A stretch of DNA of 64,000 bases from Bufo bufo (lineage: Eukaryota > Chordata > Amphibia > Anura > Bufonidae), in NCBI RefSeq assembly GCF_905171765.1, contig NC_053393.1, positions 66,681,371 through 66,745,370 on the forward strand. The letters run 5' to 3'. The notes beneath the pieces are model-generated. The model saw only the letters and a list, made by a program, of their open reading frames with translations. It was not told the DNA's origin and did not search any database. Position numbers and translations under genes: made by a program. Positions 8,970-20,162 of this stretch are shown piece by piece (within the stretch, counting starts at the first letter, position 1; every line of letters starts with the position of its first letter).

Positions 8970-10400
8970 TGAAATGGCACCACAGCATAATAATACTGAG
9001 GATAAATGGGAGAGCTTCAAATCCACATTGAGTAATTGCACTAAAAAATGTATCCCTTTAGGTAACAAGTATAAACGGCAAAAATTACCCCCCCCCCCCC
9101 CCATGGCTTACAGCTACTGTAAAAAGAGCAATAAAATACAAAAAGAGGGCATTTAAAAAATACAAATCTGAGGGGTCAGCTGTAGCATTTGAAGATTACA
9201 AAAGGCTTAATAAAATCTGAAAAAAGGAGATAAAATTAGCAAAGATACAAAACGAACAGCAGGTAGCAAAAGAAAGCAAAACAAATCCCAAAAAGTTTTT
9301 TAAATATATAAATGCAAAAAAAAAAAACTAGGTCTGAGCAGGTAGGAGCCCTAAATAATGGTAAGGGGGGGGGGGGGTAGTCACTGAAGATAAGGAAAAG
9401 GCAGAGTTCCTAAATAGTTTTTTTTAGCTCTGTATATACAAAAGAAGAGAAAGGAGCTGATATCTGTGGCCCGGGGCTGTTAGTACATCCAGTAATATAC
9501 TCAATTGGCTAACTGTAGATATGGTCAAAGAGAAGTTAAATAGGGTAAATGTGAACAAAGCCCCGGGTCCAGATAGATCAAGGTTCTCGACAGGTAATTA
9601 TAGACCTATAGGCTTGAAAGTATCGTTTATAATTGGATTGAAAACTGGCTGAAGGACCGTGTCCACAGAGTTGTGGTCAATGATTCCTATTCAGAATGGT
9701 CCCAGGTTATAAGTGGTGTACCCCAAGGTTCAGTGCTGGGCCCTTTATTATTTAATTTATTAATGATATCGAGGACGGGATTAATAGCACCATATCTATT
9801 TTTGCAGATGACACCAAGCTGTGTAGAACTGTACGGTCTATGGAAGATGTCCACAATCTACAAGCTGACTTGAACACTCTGAGCGATTGGGTTTTAACTT
9901 GGCAAATGAGGTTCAATGTGGACAAATGTAAAGTTATGCATCTTGGTAGTAATAATCTCTGTGCTTCATATGTCCTAGTTGATGTAGCACTGGGAGAGTC
10001 ATTTTTAGAGAAGGATTTGGGTGTCCTTGTGGATGGTAGATTAAATTACAGCATACAATGTCAATCAGCTGCTTCTAAGGCCACCAGGATATTGTCATGC
10101 ATTAAACGAGGCATGGACTCGCGGGGCAGGGATGTAATACTCCCACTTTACAAAGCGCTGGTGCGGCCTCATCTGGAATATGCAGTCCAGTTCTGGACAC
10201 CAGTACATAGAAAGGACGCACTGCAGCTGGAAAATGTACAGAGGAGAGCGACTAAACTGATAAGGGGCAAGATTAAAATAATTGATTTTATTTAGTCTTG
10301 AGAAGAGACGTCTAAGGGGGGACATGATTAACCTATACAAGTATATAAATGTACAAAAAGATGACCAGCTCACAAGAAGTCAATTACATCAAATTTAATC
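8970..10400 (+). pseudogene. CR1-like LINE, 5'-truncated ORF2
   Basis: Remnant of a non-LTR retrotransposon ORF2. Sequence at 8,985-9,300 resembles the region between endonuclease and RT ('SFKSTLSNCTKKCIP', then Lys-rich stretches). 'VNKAPGPD' at 9,547-9,575 is an RT landmark. An internal deletion follows near 9,580-9,620. RT then resumes with 'GVPQGSVLGPLLF' (~9,715), an 'FADDTKL' catalytic box read at ~9,800-9,820, 'WQMRFNVDKCKVMHLG' and 'LVRPHLEYAVQFW'. The coherent part, 9,840-10,295, reads 151 codons. Frameshifts at ~9,765 and ~10,265, homopolymer runs and stops show it is dead. Family choice (CR1/L2 clade) rests on the C-terminal block and is moderately sure. Confidence 0.85.
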
Positions 10401-10606
10401 CCAACCTGTAAAATTATGCCAGATATTGGCCAATCATACATAAAAATATGCACTCTTGTGTGCTGACATGGACACACCAAATAGCAGTATAAAATCAAAA
10501 TGCAATCATGAATCTAAGATAGCAATAAAATTAAAATGACAATAAAATGATAATAGTCACGGTCCCTCCTTTCTATTAAGCTGCGGAGCTCTCGCAGCTT
10601 ACTCTA

Positions 10607-12169
10607 CAGGGAGTGCAGAATTATTAGGCAAGTTGTATTTTTGAGGATTAATTTTATTATTAAACAACAACCATGTTCTCAATGAACCCAAAAAACTCAT
10701 TAATATCAAAGCTGAATATTTTTGGAAGTAGTTTTTAGTTTGTTTTTAGTTTTAGCTATTTTAGGGGGATATCTGTGTGTGCATGTGACTATTACTGTGC
10801 ATAATTATTAGGCAACTTAACAAAAAACAAATATATACCCATTTCAATTATTTATTTTTACCAGTGCAACCAATATAACATCTCAACATTCACAAATATA
10901 CATTTCTGACATTAAAAAACAAAACAAAAACAAATCAGTGACCAATATAGCCACCTTTCTTTGCAAGGACACTCAAAAGCCTGCCATCCATGGATTCTGT
11001 CAGTGTTTTGATCTGTTCACCATCAACATTGCGTGCAGCAGCAACCACAGCCTCCCAGACACTGTTCAGAGAGGTGTACTGTTTTCCCTCCTTGTAAATC
11101 TCACATTTGATGATGGACCACAGGTTCTCAATGGAGTTCAGATCAGGTGAACAAGGAGGCCATGTCATTAGATTTTCTTCTTTTATACCCTTTCTTGCCA
11201 GCCACGCTGTGGAGTACTTGGACGCGTGTGATGGAGCATTGTCCTGCATGAAAATCATGTTTTTCTTGAAGGATGCAGACTTCTTCCTGTACCACTGCTT
11301 GAAGAAGGTGTCTTCCAGAAACTGGCAGTAGGACTGGGAGTTGAGCTTGACTCCATCCTCAACCCGAAAAGGCCCCACAAGCTCATCTTTGATGATACCA
11401 GCCCAAACCAGTACTCCACCTCCACCTTGCTGGCGTCTGAGTCGGACTGGAGCTCTCTGCCCTTTACCAATCCAGCCACGGGCCCATCCATCTGGCCCAT
11501 CAAGACTCACTCTCATTTCATCAGTCCATAAAACCTTAGAAAAATCAGTCTTGAGATATTTCTTGGCCCAGTCTTGACGTTTTAGCTTGTGTGTCTTGTT
11601 CAGTGGTGGTCGTCTTTCAGCCTTTCTTACCTTGGCCATGTCTCTGAGTATTGCACACCTTGTGCTTTTGGGCACTCCAGTGATGTTGCAGCTCTGAAAT
11701 ATGGCCAAACTGGTGGCAAGTGTCATCTTGGCAGCTGCACGCTTGACTTTTCTCAGTTCATGGGCAGTTATTTTGCGCCTTGGTTTTTCCACACGCTTCT
11801 TGCGACCCTGTTGACTATTTTGAATGAAACGCTTGATTGTTTGATGATCACGCTTCAGAAGCTTTGCAATTTTAAGAGTGCTGCATCCCTCTGCAAGATA
11901 TCTCACTATTTTTGACTTTTCTGAGCCTGTCAAGTCCTTCTTTTGACCCATTTTGCCAAAGGAAAGGAAGTTGCCTAATAATTATGCACACCTGATATAG
12001 GGTGTTGATGTCATTAGACCACACCCCTTCTCATTACAGAGATGCACATCACCTAATATGCTTAATTGGTAGTAGGCTTTCGAGCCTATACAGCTTGGAG
12101 TAAGACAACATGCATAAAGAGGATTATGTGGTCAAAATACTCATTTGCCTCATAATTCTGCACTCCCTG
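10607..12169 (-). mobile_element. Complete Tc1/mariner element of DD37E (TRT-like) type
   Basis: Inverted ends CAGGGAGTGCAGAATTAT at 10,607 and ATAATTCTGCACTCCCTG ending at 12,169, both flanked by TA (10,605-10,606 and 12,170-12,171). A second inverted motif (GTGCATAATTATTAGGCAA and its complement) lies inside each end, at ~10,797 and ~11,990. The single transposase frame is intact. This looks like a recent, potentially complete copy. Confidence 0.95.
10935..11951 (-). CDS. Tc1/mariner transposase, DD37E, intact
   Basis: 338 codons without a stop, matching the usual 340-residue size. The N-terminal half has paired helix-turn-helix DNA-binding regions ('GCSTLKIAKLLKRDHQTIKRF' region, residues ~22-45) and a basic stretch 'GRKKRVEKPRRK'. 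The catalytic domain has 'VLWTDEMRV' (Asp ~145), 'FMQDNAPSHAS' (Asp ~240) and 'DLNSIENLW' (Glu); 37 residues separate the second Asp from the Glu. It catalyses cut-and-paste transposition into TA. All catalytic residues and both terminal repeats are present, so activity is possible in principle. The DD37E spacing points to the TRT group. Confidence 0.95.
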   Translation of the reverse strand: MGQKKDLTGSEKSKIVRYLAEGCSTLKIAKLLKRDHQTIKRFIQNSQQGRKKRVEKPRRKITAHELRKVKRAAAKMTLATSLAIFQSCNITGVPKSTRCAILRDMAKVRKAERRPPLNKTHKLKRQDWAKKYLKTDFSKVLWTDEMRVSLDGPDGWARGWIGKGQRAPVRLRRQQGGGGVLVWAGIIKDELVGPFRVEDGVKLNSQSYCQFLEDTFFKQWYRKKSASFKKNMIFMQDNAPSHASKYSTAWLARKGIKEENLMTWPPCSPDLNSIENLWSIIKCEIYKEGKQYTSLNSVWEAVVAAARNVDGEQIKTLTESMDGRLLSVLAKKGGYIGH

Positions 12170-12171
12170 TA

Positions 12172-12720
12172 TATTATTTGGACTGCAGCCCTACGTTGTT
12201 TTCCTTTAAATTTTCTTAATTGATGTATTTTCAGCAGGATGGTGGAATGTTCTATGGGGCATATGTGAGTGTCCAGTGTCTCAATACACACTGATAGGTG
12301 CGTTAAATGATTAACAGTGATGGAGCGTAAGTCCACTTACGTGTCCAGTCGCTTCGGCGCCTTTGTAGTGTAACGGGTAGTTTTCTTTTTTATATAGCGC
12401 TTGTGCGCTTCTTACCCGATGTTGATAGTCTCTACACGGTGTGGTCTGTTGGCATACAGTCCAGGTATCGGCCGCTCCACGAATGGTCTCCGGTTGCTAA
12501 TGACGCTGCGCGCCTGCGCAGTGCGGCTTTCCGGACGCTGACTGTTCCACGTGTGATCTCTGGCCATTAGCAGCACTGGGCACCTGCGCAATACAAGGTT
12601 CCGGACGCTCACAGCCCTCAAGTTGTTTCACTTTGGTAATCTAGCTTCACACTTGCGAATTTTCCACTTTTCAATTCCCGGTCATAGAAATGTTGCACCA
12701 ATTGTAACAGGGGTGCAGTC
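12172..12720. other. Unassigned, possibly 3' body of a retroelement read on the minus strand
   Basis: No protein signature is recognised. Several GCGC/CGCTTG-rich blocks (12,350-12,610) look repeat-derived. It lies downstream, on the minus strand, of the hammerhead-like motif at 12,730-12,772. Confidence 0.3.
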
Positions 12721-12729
12721 ACTTTTCTA

Positions 12730-12772
12730 GCCAGACGCCTTTCAGAACCGCATGGGTTTCTTCCTCAGTGGC
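12730..12772 (-). ncRNA. hammerhead-ribozyme-like motif, minus strand
   Basis: Read on the minus strand: stem I GCCA (12,772-12,769) with TGGC (12,733-12,730); core CTGAGGA (12,768-12,762); stem II AGAA.ACC against GGTTCT; GAAA (12,743-12,740); then a short loop and GTC (12,736-12,734). Stem III has a G-G apposition instead of C-G, so this copy is degenerate. Order and spacing match the motif at 7,259-7,310. Confidence 0.55.
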
Positions 12773-12959
12773 AGTATATTGAATGGAGAAAGGGGGACAT
12801 ATTGCTCCTTATAAGGAGCCTAAGTAGTTCCTTATAGTGTAGCTGTAGGTTCTGCTGTCCATACATACATGCTGCATACATATATACATATTGCTGTGAT
12901 GTCACAAGTTCACAACAATACATAGTGCACCAATCACTAATAAGTAGTCAGACCTGTTA

Positions 12960-13290
12960 AAATGTGAAGTTGCACGTATCGCGCCAAAATATTTGCATCA
13001 TTGGCGCGGATTTCGCAATCATGAATATATTGGAGCACTCTATCTGCATATAAAGCTATTGTAATGTTTTGCCGTGCCAACCATTTTTTCCAGTCTCAGG
13101 AAACTTCTAGCAGCTTGAAAAATGCTAGCTATAGTGACCCACCCCTGTATTTCGCACGCATTACGCGAATATTACATTGCCGATTTTTCGCGATCAAGAA
13201 AATAATCTTTAATTTGCGAATGACGAATATTCTAATAAATATTCGCGAAATATCGCGAATTTGAATATTGCCCCTGCTGCTCATCACTAC
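12960..13290. repeat. GCGAATATT-rich dispersed element
   Basis: Contains repeated and inverted GCGAATAT/ATATTCGC words (13,150-13,260) and shares blocks with 23,725-23,960 (TCGCGAATATT, AATCATGAATAT). A MITE is likely; ends not defined. Confidence 0.5.
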
Positions 13291-13689
13291 TTATGTGGCC
13301 CAAGGGTCTTTTGGGTCCCCTCAGGCTCCTGGGCCCAGTAGCGACTGCTACCTCTGCACCCCCTATAGCTTTAAAGGTGCAATTCTAGTTTACCACATTG
13401 CCCACAGTACACAGCGTTGTACATTGCATAGTGGCTGTGCTTGGAATTGCAGCTCAATCCCCTTCACTTAAATAGGATTGGGTTGCAGAAAGGCCACGTG
13501 ACTGATGGATGTGACTTCACAGGGCTATGGAAGGCCATAGCACTCACTTGAGCACAACTGCCCCTTTAGATAGCTAATTTGTAGGGGTGCCAGCAGTTGG
13601 ACCCCGACCGATCTGATAGCGATGATCCTAGTAAGGTTAGGTCATAAATATTTAAGTGCTGATAAACCGCTTTTGTGGCATACTTATAA

Positions 13690-14720
13690 GGCTACATGCA
13701 CATGACAATGAATAATGGGCGTTTGATGGCCATCTAAGTACACAGCCATTTTTAGCACCAATGAAAGTCTATGGGGCTATTCACATGGCCGTTCTTTTAA
13801 CGGCTAGTGAATAGCGTCCGTCCAAAAATAGGACATGTCCTATTTTTGGCCATTTTCATGGTCAGATGGACCCATTGAAATCAATGGGACCGTTTTTAAC
13901 GGCCGATTGACAGGAGTGCACCCGTCTAACGGCCGTTAAAAATGGGTACACTTTATCCAGGAGGGGCTAAAAAAAAATTCACCTCATCCACTTGCTCGCG
14001 GTGCATCAGTCTCTTCTCTCTTGATTGAGCAGGACCTGCCGAAGGACCTGCGATATCCGTGGTGACGTAACCACGTGGGAGCGCGCAATGACGTAATCGC
14101 GCACCTTCGGCAGGTCCCGTTCTGTCAAGAGAGAAGAGACTGCTGCAGCGCGAGCAAGTGGATAAGGTGAGACATTGTTTAAGATGGGGGACTACATTGG
14201 GGGCATTGTTAAAGCTGGGGGCGGTAAAAAGAAATCATACACTATGGGGGACATTATTTTACCAGTGGTCTACATGGGGGACATTATTAAAGCTAGGGAC
14301 AGTAAAAAAAAAAAAAATCCTACACTATGGGGGACATTATTTTATCTGGGGGCCTACATGGGGGTATTATTAAAGCTGGGGGCACTATAAAAAAATTATT
14401 TACACCTTGGAAGACGTTATTTTAGCTGGGGCCAAAATAGGGCGCATTATTAAATCTGGGGGAAGTAAAAAAAATAAATCTTACTCTGTGGGGGAAATTA
14501 TGTCAGCTTGGGGCCTACATGGGGGCATTATTAAAGCTCGGGGCAGCAACAACAAAAAAATCATACACTATGGGGGACATTATTTTAGCTGGGGACCTAC
14601 CATCCTGTGGGTGTTCTCGGAAGGGTGGGTCTAGAAAAGCTGCCAATCAAATTCATCCATTTTTCATGTCCGTTTTTAACGGACATGAAAAACTGATGCA
14701 AAATGGATGCAAAACGGACA
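13690..14720. mobile_element. Composite MITE-like block with foldback and minisatellite
   Basis: Starts with a CACATG/ATGGCCG-rich frog-type MITE end. It contains a foldback (13,980-14,050 against 14,100-14,169, sharing CACTTGCTCGCG and TCTCTTCTCTCTTGA and their complements), then the minisatellite described next, then CCGTTTTTAACGGACATG hairpins near 14,665-14,690. No protein. Confidence 0.5.
14167..14610 (+). repeat. Minisatellite with GGGGGCATTATTAAAGCTGGGG units
   Basis: About six imperfect copies of a ~75-80 bp unit alternating a GGGGACATTATT(TT)A.CTGGGG block with A-rich and ATACACTATG spacers. Overlapping open frames in several registers come from the repetition and are not genes. Confidence 0.85.
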
Positions 14721-17180
14721 TTAACCTCTTATGGACACAGGGCGTTCTGAGATAGTTTTTTCGTCACATATTGTACTTCATGACACTGGTAAAATGAAGT
14801 AAAAAAAAAAACATTTTTATTTATAAAAAAATACCAAATTTACCAATTATTTTTTTTAAATTGCAAATTTTCAAGTTTCAATTTCTCTACTTCTATAATA
14901 CATAGTAATACCACCAAAAATAGTTATTACTTTACATTCCCCATATGTCTACTTCATGTTTGGATCATTTTGGGAATGATATTTTATTTTTTGGGGATGT
15001 TACAAGGCTTAGAAGTTTAGAAGCAAATCTTGAAATTTTTCAGAAATTTTCAAAAACCAAATTTTTAGGGACCAGTTCAGGTCTGAAGTCACTTTGCGAG
15101 GCTTACATAATAGAAACCACCCAAAAATGACCCCATTCTATAAACTACACCCCTCAAGGTATTCAAAACTGATTTTACAAACGTCGTTAACCCTTTAGGT
15201 GTTCCACAAGAATTAATGGAAAATAGAGATACAATTTCAAAATTTCACTTTTTTGGCAGATTTTCCATTTTAATAATTTTTTTCCAGTTACAAAGCAAAG
15301 GTTAACAGTCAAACCAAACTCAATATTTATGGCCCTTATTCTGTAGTTTAGAGAAACACCCCATATGTGGTCGTCAACTACTGTACGGGCACACGGCAGG
15401 GCGCAAAAGGAAAGGAATGCCATACGGTTTTTGAAAGGCAGATTTTGCTGGACTGTTTTTTTTTACACCATGTCCCATTTGAAGCCCCCCTGATGCACCC
15501 CTAGAGTAAAAACTCCATAAAAGTGACCCCATCTAAGAAACTACACCCCTCAAGGTATTCAAAACAGATTTTTACAAACGTTGTTAACCCTTTAGGTGTT
15601 CCACAAGAGTTATTGGCAAATGGAGATGAAATTTCAGAGTTTCAATTTTTGGGCAAATTTTCAATTTTAATCCATTTTTCCCAGTAACAAAGCAAGGGTT
15701 AACAGCCAGACAAAACTCAATATTTATGGCCCTGATTCTGTAGTTTACATAAACACCCCATATGTGGTCGTAAACAGCTGTACGGGCACACGGCAGGGCG
15801 CAGAAGGAAAGGAATGCCATACAGTTTTTGGAAGGCAGATTTTGCTGGACTGGTTTTTTGACACCATGTCCCATTTGAAGCCCCCCTGATGCACCCCTAG
15901 AGTAGAAACTCCAAAAAAGTGGCCCCATTTTAGAAACTACAGGATAGGGTGGCAGTATTGTTGGTACTAGTTTAGGGTACATATGATTTTTGGTTGCTCT
16001 ATATTACACTTTTTTTGAGGCAAGATAACAAGAAATGGCTGTCTTGGCACCGTTTTTATTTTTTTATTTTTTGTTATTTACAACATTCATCTGACAGGTT
16101 AGATCATGTGATATTTTTATAGACCAGGTTGTCACGGATGCGGCGATACCTAATATGTATACTTTTTTTTATTTATGTAGGTTTTACACAACGATTTCTT
16201 TTTTGAAGCAAAAAAAATCATGTTTTAGTGTTTCCATAGTCTGAGAGCCATAATTTTTTCAGTTTTTGGGCGATTACCTTGGGTATGGTATGATTTTTGC
16301 GGGATGAGATGACAGTTTTATTGGCACTATTTTGGGGTGCGTGTGACTTTTTGATCGCTTGCTATTACACTTTTTGTGATGTAAGGTGACAAAAAATGGT
16401 TTATTTAGCACAGTTTTTATTTTACATTTTTTACGGTGTTAATCTGAGAGGTTAGGTCATGTGATATTTTTATAGAGCCGGTCGATACGAACGCAGCTAT
16501 ACCTAATATGTATCCTTTTTTTTTATTTATGCAAGTTTTACACAATAATATCATTTTTGAAACAAAAAAATAATCATGTTTTAGTGTCTCCATATTCTGA
16601 GAGCCATAGTTTTTTCAGTTTTTGAGCGATTGTCTCAGGTAGGCGCTCATTTTTTGCGGGATGAGGTGATGGTTAGATTAGTACTATTTTGGTGGGCAAA
16701 CGCCTTTTTGATCACTTGCTGTTGTACTTTTTGTGATGTAAGGTGACAAAAAAATGGTTTATTTAGCACAGTTTTTATTTTTTATTTTTTACGGTGTTCA
16801 TCTGAGGGGTTAGGTCATGTGATAGGTTTATAGAGCCGGTCGATACGGACGCGTCGATACCTAATATGTAAAAAAAAATTTCCCCCTATATTTTACCAAT
16901 TTTTTTTTACTTTATTTGGGGAAAATGACGTTTTTGTTTATTTTTACTTGAAACTTTTAATTAGTTTTGGGGAAAACTTTATTTTTTCAACTTTTTTTTC
17001 ACTTTATTTTTTGTCCCACTTTGGGACTTGAACTTTTGGGGGTCTAATCCTTTACAATGCATTCCAATACTTCTGTATTGGAATGCATTGGCTGTATGAG
17101 TAATACAGTGTGTATTACTCATACAGCTTCCGGCCTGTGAGATCCAGGGGGCTGGATCTCACAGGCTCTTTACCATGCAT
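14721..17180. mobile_element. TTAA-type non-coding element, truncated copy
   Basis: The left end TTAACCTCTTATGGAC is a mutated version of the 47,123 end, followed by a deletion of the subterminal part. From 14,755 it is collinear with 47,240 onward. It has two ~405-bp direct repeats (15,130-15,940, each with CTACACCCCTCAAGGTATTC) and about three ~330-bp repeats (15,950-16,890, each with GGCGATACCTAATATG or a variant). The right part (17,050-17,170) is three short perfect hairpins. No right TTAA end is seen. No protein. Confidence 0.7.
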
Positions 17181-17499
17181 CTCTTGATATTTATTTGATA
17201 CACATGGTACAAATTATTAGGTATACCAAAGTTAGGACATCTATTCCGGATATTAAGAAATAAGAGATAAGATATATCTACTAGACATATTTAACAGATA
17301 TATTCACCAATGTATAGGAATTTATAATTATGTTTTAATGTTATATGTGTTATAATCAATTTTAAATATTTGAATAGATAAACTATTGATATTATACCAG
17401 GTGGTGAGTGCTTATTTTATTTATCCAATTTCAATTATCTGCTATTAGGTGGATAGGTGAACCACCCATAAATATAGCACCATTATCGTACATCAGATA

Positions 17500-18390
17500 A
17501 GGGTGAGCCACGATATACATTTTTTTCAAATATGTAACTGAATCAACATCTGGTAATTATACCCAGCATGGGGTCAGAGGTCATTATATCCAGCATGGGG
17601 TCAAAGGTGTTGATTCCATTATCCTAATTGGAGTCAGTAGATGATAATGACCTCCCAGAAAAAAGTGTCAAGATTGCATTGTACAGTATGTGGCAGACAA
17701 TAGATGTCTAACCCCCCCGCCTCTATTCAAGCTTGGCTTCTCCATTTTTACGTAGATGGCCTCCTTCACATCTCGTTTGTATCAATCGGCCTCCTTATCC
17801 AAAACACGTACTTGACTGTCTTTAAAGGTGTGACCTGTTTCTTTTAGATGTAAGTACACGGCTGAATCTTGACCATAGGTTTTGGCTCTTCTATGCTGAG
17901 CCATACGCTGATGTAGTTGTTGTTTTGTTTCGCCGATATACAGTTCTGAGCATTCCTCATTGCACTGGACTGCGTACACAATGTTGTCCATCTTGTGTTT
18001 AGGTGTTGGGTCTTTTGGGTGAACCAGTTGTTGCCTCAGTGTGTTGCTGGGTTTAAAGCAGACAGGGATGTGATGTTTATTAAAAATCCTTTTGAGTTTC
18101 TCAGACACCCCAGCTACATATGGGATAACCATATTATTGCGTCTGTCATGCTTCTCGCCCTCACTGGTAGTCTTCAGCACCAAGACTACCAGTGAGGACG
18201 AGAAGCATGACAGACGCAAGAATATGGTTATCCCATATGTAGCTGGGGTGTCTGAGAAACTCAAAAGGATTTTTAATAAACATCACATCCCTGTCTGCTT
18301 TAAACCCAGCAACTTATTTAAGCAAATTTCCTTGCAATTAAAGCAAAGTTCTGTATCTCTAAAGTTTGAGCTACTCTTCGGTGTCTAGAT
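17500..18390 (-). pseudogene. Penelope-like element fragment: GIY-YIG endonuclease with inverted 5' duplication
   Basis: Minus-strand frame from ~18,264 to 17,674 encodes the C-terminal endonuclease of a Penelope-like element. Landmarks are 'RRNNMVIPYVAGVSEKLKR', a 'CFKPSNTLRQQL' linker, 'VYAVQCNEECSELYIGET' (GIY-YIG core with the Cys pair), 'QRMAQHRRA' and 'HLKETGHTF', then 'LNRGGGVRHLLSATY' after an in-frame TGA at ~17,780 that replaces a Trp codon. The endonuclease nicks target DNA for primed reverse transcription. The RT half is absent. Instead the 5' part is duplicated in inverse orientation: arm 18,043-18,174, 7-nt spacer, arm 18,182-18,313 (132 bp, two or more mismatches). This is a typical 5'-truncated, inverted PLE insertion. 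Confidence 0.88.
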
Positions 18391-19020
18391 TTGGATTCCA
18401 TTAGCATTTCAATATCCTTCAATTTGGGACAATGTACTAAATGGCTGAAAAGAAAATCCTTGAAAGATGGATAGGACTGACACTAAAAAGTCTGAATATA
18501 CCACTCTGTCACCAAAAGTTGCTAGCAAAGCATGAATGTCAAGCGGGATGATAGCACTTAAGACTGTCTTTAAGCTTTTGACATGACACAAAGACGTAAA
18601 TGACTGCAGAGTTGCCGACAGCCTCGTCTATTTTTTAACATTTCCATAAAACAGCAGGTGTGCGTAATAACTACAAGCTACGAACAGAAGCCTTCCTTAG
18701 TGGCGGACACAATGCAAGCAGATAGATATCCCAAGATTCAACACTATATTAGGTAAAAATAATTCTTATTCTTAAAAAATATATATTAAAAAAGTTATTT
18801 ATAGGACTTTTTTATTTTATAAAAATGTAAATTAGGAACAAGAGGCGCCTCCATGTATCTTCTAAATTGAACATCCTACCCATCGTTAAATATGCAATTC
18901 AGATTTTTCTTAAAGTCTGCTCATAAAATACTGTATATAGCAGCAAACATATTATAGTAGTGATATATTTATTGGCTAACAAAAAAATTATTATGTTTGC
19001 AAGCTTTTAGAGCACATTGG

Positions 19021-19594
19021 TGTTATGAATACACAGGTGAGAACGAAATACAGGGTCATCATTTAGTAAATATAAGGTTACCCCTAGGTGTTCACCAGAG
19101 CCTGCCACAAGGCCAGTTGGACTTGGCTGCTAGGGACCCAAGTTACGACTGCAGAGTAAGGCATCAGAAAACAGGTGCGAGCTTCCAGGTAGCAGACCTA
19201 TCAAATGCAAAGGAGTAGCAGGAGAGTAGAACAAGCCAAAGTCAAAACCAGGATATTTAGTAGAACAAAAAAGCGTAAACAAGGGGTTAAACTATAAACA
19301 AGCCAAGGAGTCAAAGCCAGGATAATCAGTAGAGGCCTAATCATTTGAAAAGGGGTAAATCCTGAAACAAACTGATGTCGGTACACAGGAAGGTCCAACA
19401 GATATTCAGCACTGTTCTGAGCACAAAAACAAACTGGAGCCAGGAATTAAAGGCACTGAAAAGTAGTAAATGCCTAGTTTAAGTCCCTCACCTAATTCTT
19501 AGTGATAGGCTGATCAGTTGTAGCTTGGCTGGTTAGCACAGCAAACCTTTTAAAACAGCCATACACTGGAATAAGGCTGAGCAAATTCCTGACA
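19021..19594. mobile_element. Solo LTR inserted in the Penelope-like element
   Basis: 574 bp with TGTTATGA...CCTGACA ends, flanked by perfect ATTGG duplications at 19,016-19,020 and 19,595-19,599. No internal retroviral-type genes. It splits the 3' end of the Penelope element exactly after the CTGATGA motif. Confidence 0.85.
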
Positions 19595-19625
19595 ATTGGA
19601 CCTTTCATCAGGAAACGTTACAAAT
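19595..19625 (-). ncRNA. Hammerhead-core-like motif, disrupted
   Basis: CTGATGA on the minus strand (19,611-19,605) is followed by AAGGTCC. The expected partner with a GAAA-like tract (TAAAAGCTTGC) lies at ~19,010, beyond the LTR. Position at a Penelope 3' end fits a pLTR ribozyme, but the GAAA strand is mutated and stem II is poor. Confidence 0.3.
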
Positions 19626-19779
19626 GAATTTAAAGATGTCACACAAACACACAGGGGTGTGGATAAGCCAGAGCAAAAAAACTAGTTTTTGGTACAGATG
19701 GAAGGGCAAAAGAGATGATGACTTAAGAACTTGAGAGATCTGGAGTCAGTCTAATAGGAAGGGGAGAGGGGAGGATAAT

Positions 19780-20162
19780 CCATACATCCATTTGTTGAGT
19801 CCTTGTGTCAAAGACTGGAATGTTGTTAATTAGTTTGACGTCAATTTTGTTTTCTCCCTGCCATTCTTAAAATTACTTTTTAGTAGTAAGACCTTTAGGT
19901 CAGTCATACTGTGTTCTGGTCCCAAAAAGTGTTTACCTACAGGTGTATCCGGCTTCTCCTTTATTGTGTCTCTGTGTAAATTCACCCTGGATCGTAGATT
20001 CTATATACAGTAGCTTCCCCAATATAAATACCCTCATTAGAGCACTGTATTATGGATAAATGTCAGTGATGTTGTAGTCCCGTTTTGTGTTGGGTATGTT
20101 GATACTGTCTGTTGATAAGATGTGGGTACAAGTTTGCATTTCTTACTGATACAAGGAAGAGG
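19780..20162 (-). pseudogene. Penelope-like GIY-YIG endonuclease region, decayed
   Basis: Translation in shifting frames on the minus strand gives 'VNIPNTKRDYNITDIYP', then 'LRSRVNLHRDTIKEKPDTP', 'VGKHFLGPEHSMTDLKVLL' and 'FQSLTQGLNKWM'. These are the ordered blocks of the Penelope endonuclease, including the Arg-rich helix and the conserved His-rich segment. Multiple stops and frame changes make it dead. The Cys block ('CKLVPT') lies right at the LTR junction, where the TSD CCTC joins the RT portion at 21,059. Confidence 0.8.

Noticed and set aside
14158..14634. Overlapping plus-strand frames rich in Gly, Trp and Lys
   Set aside because: By-product of the minisatellite; parallel frames in several registers.
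15584..15982. 132-codon minus-strand frame also seen at 48,077-48,475
   Set aside because: Its conservation is explained by DNA-level identity of the two TTAA-type repeat copies; the frame is not kept in the neighbouring 405-bp repeats and has no domain.
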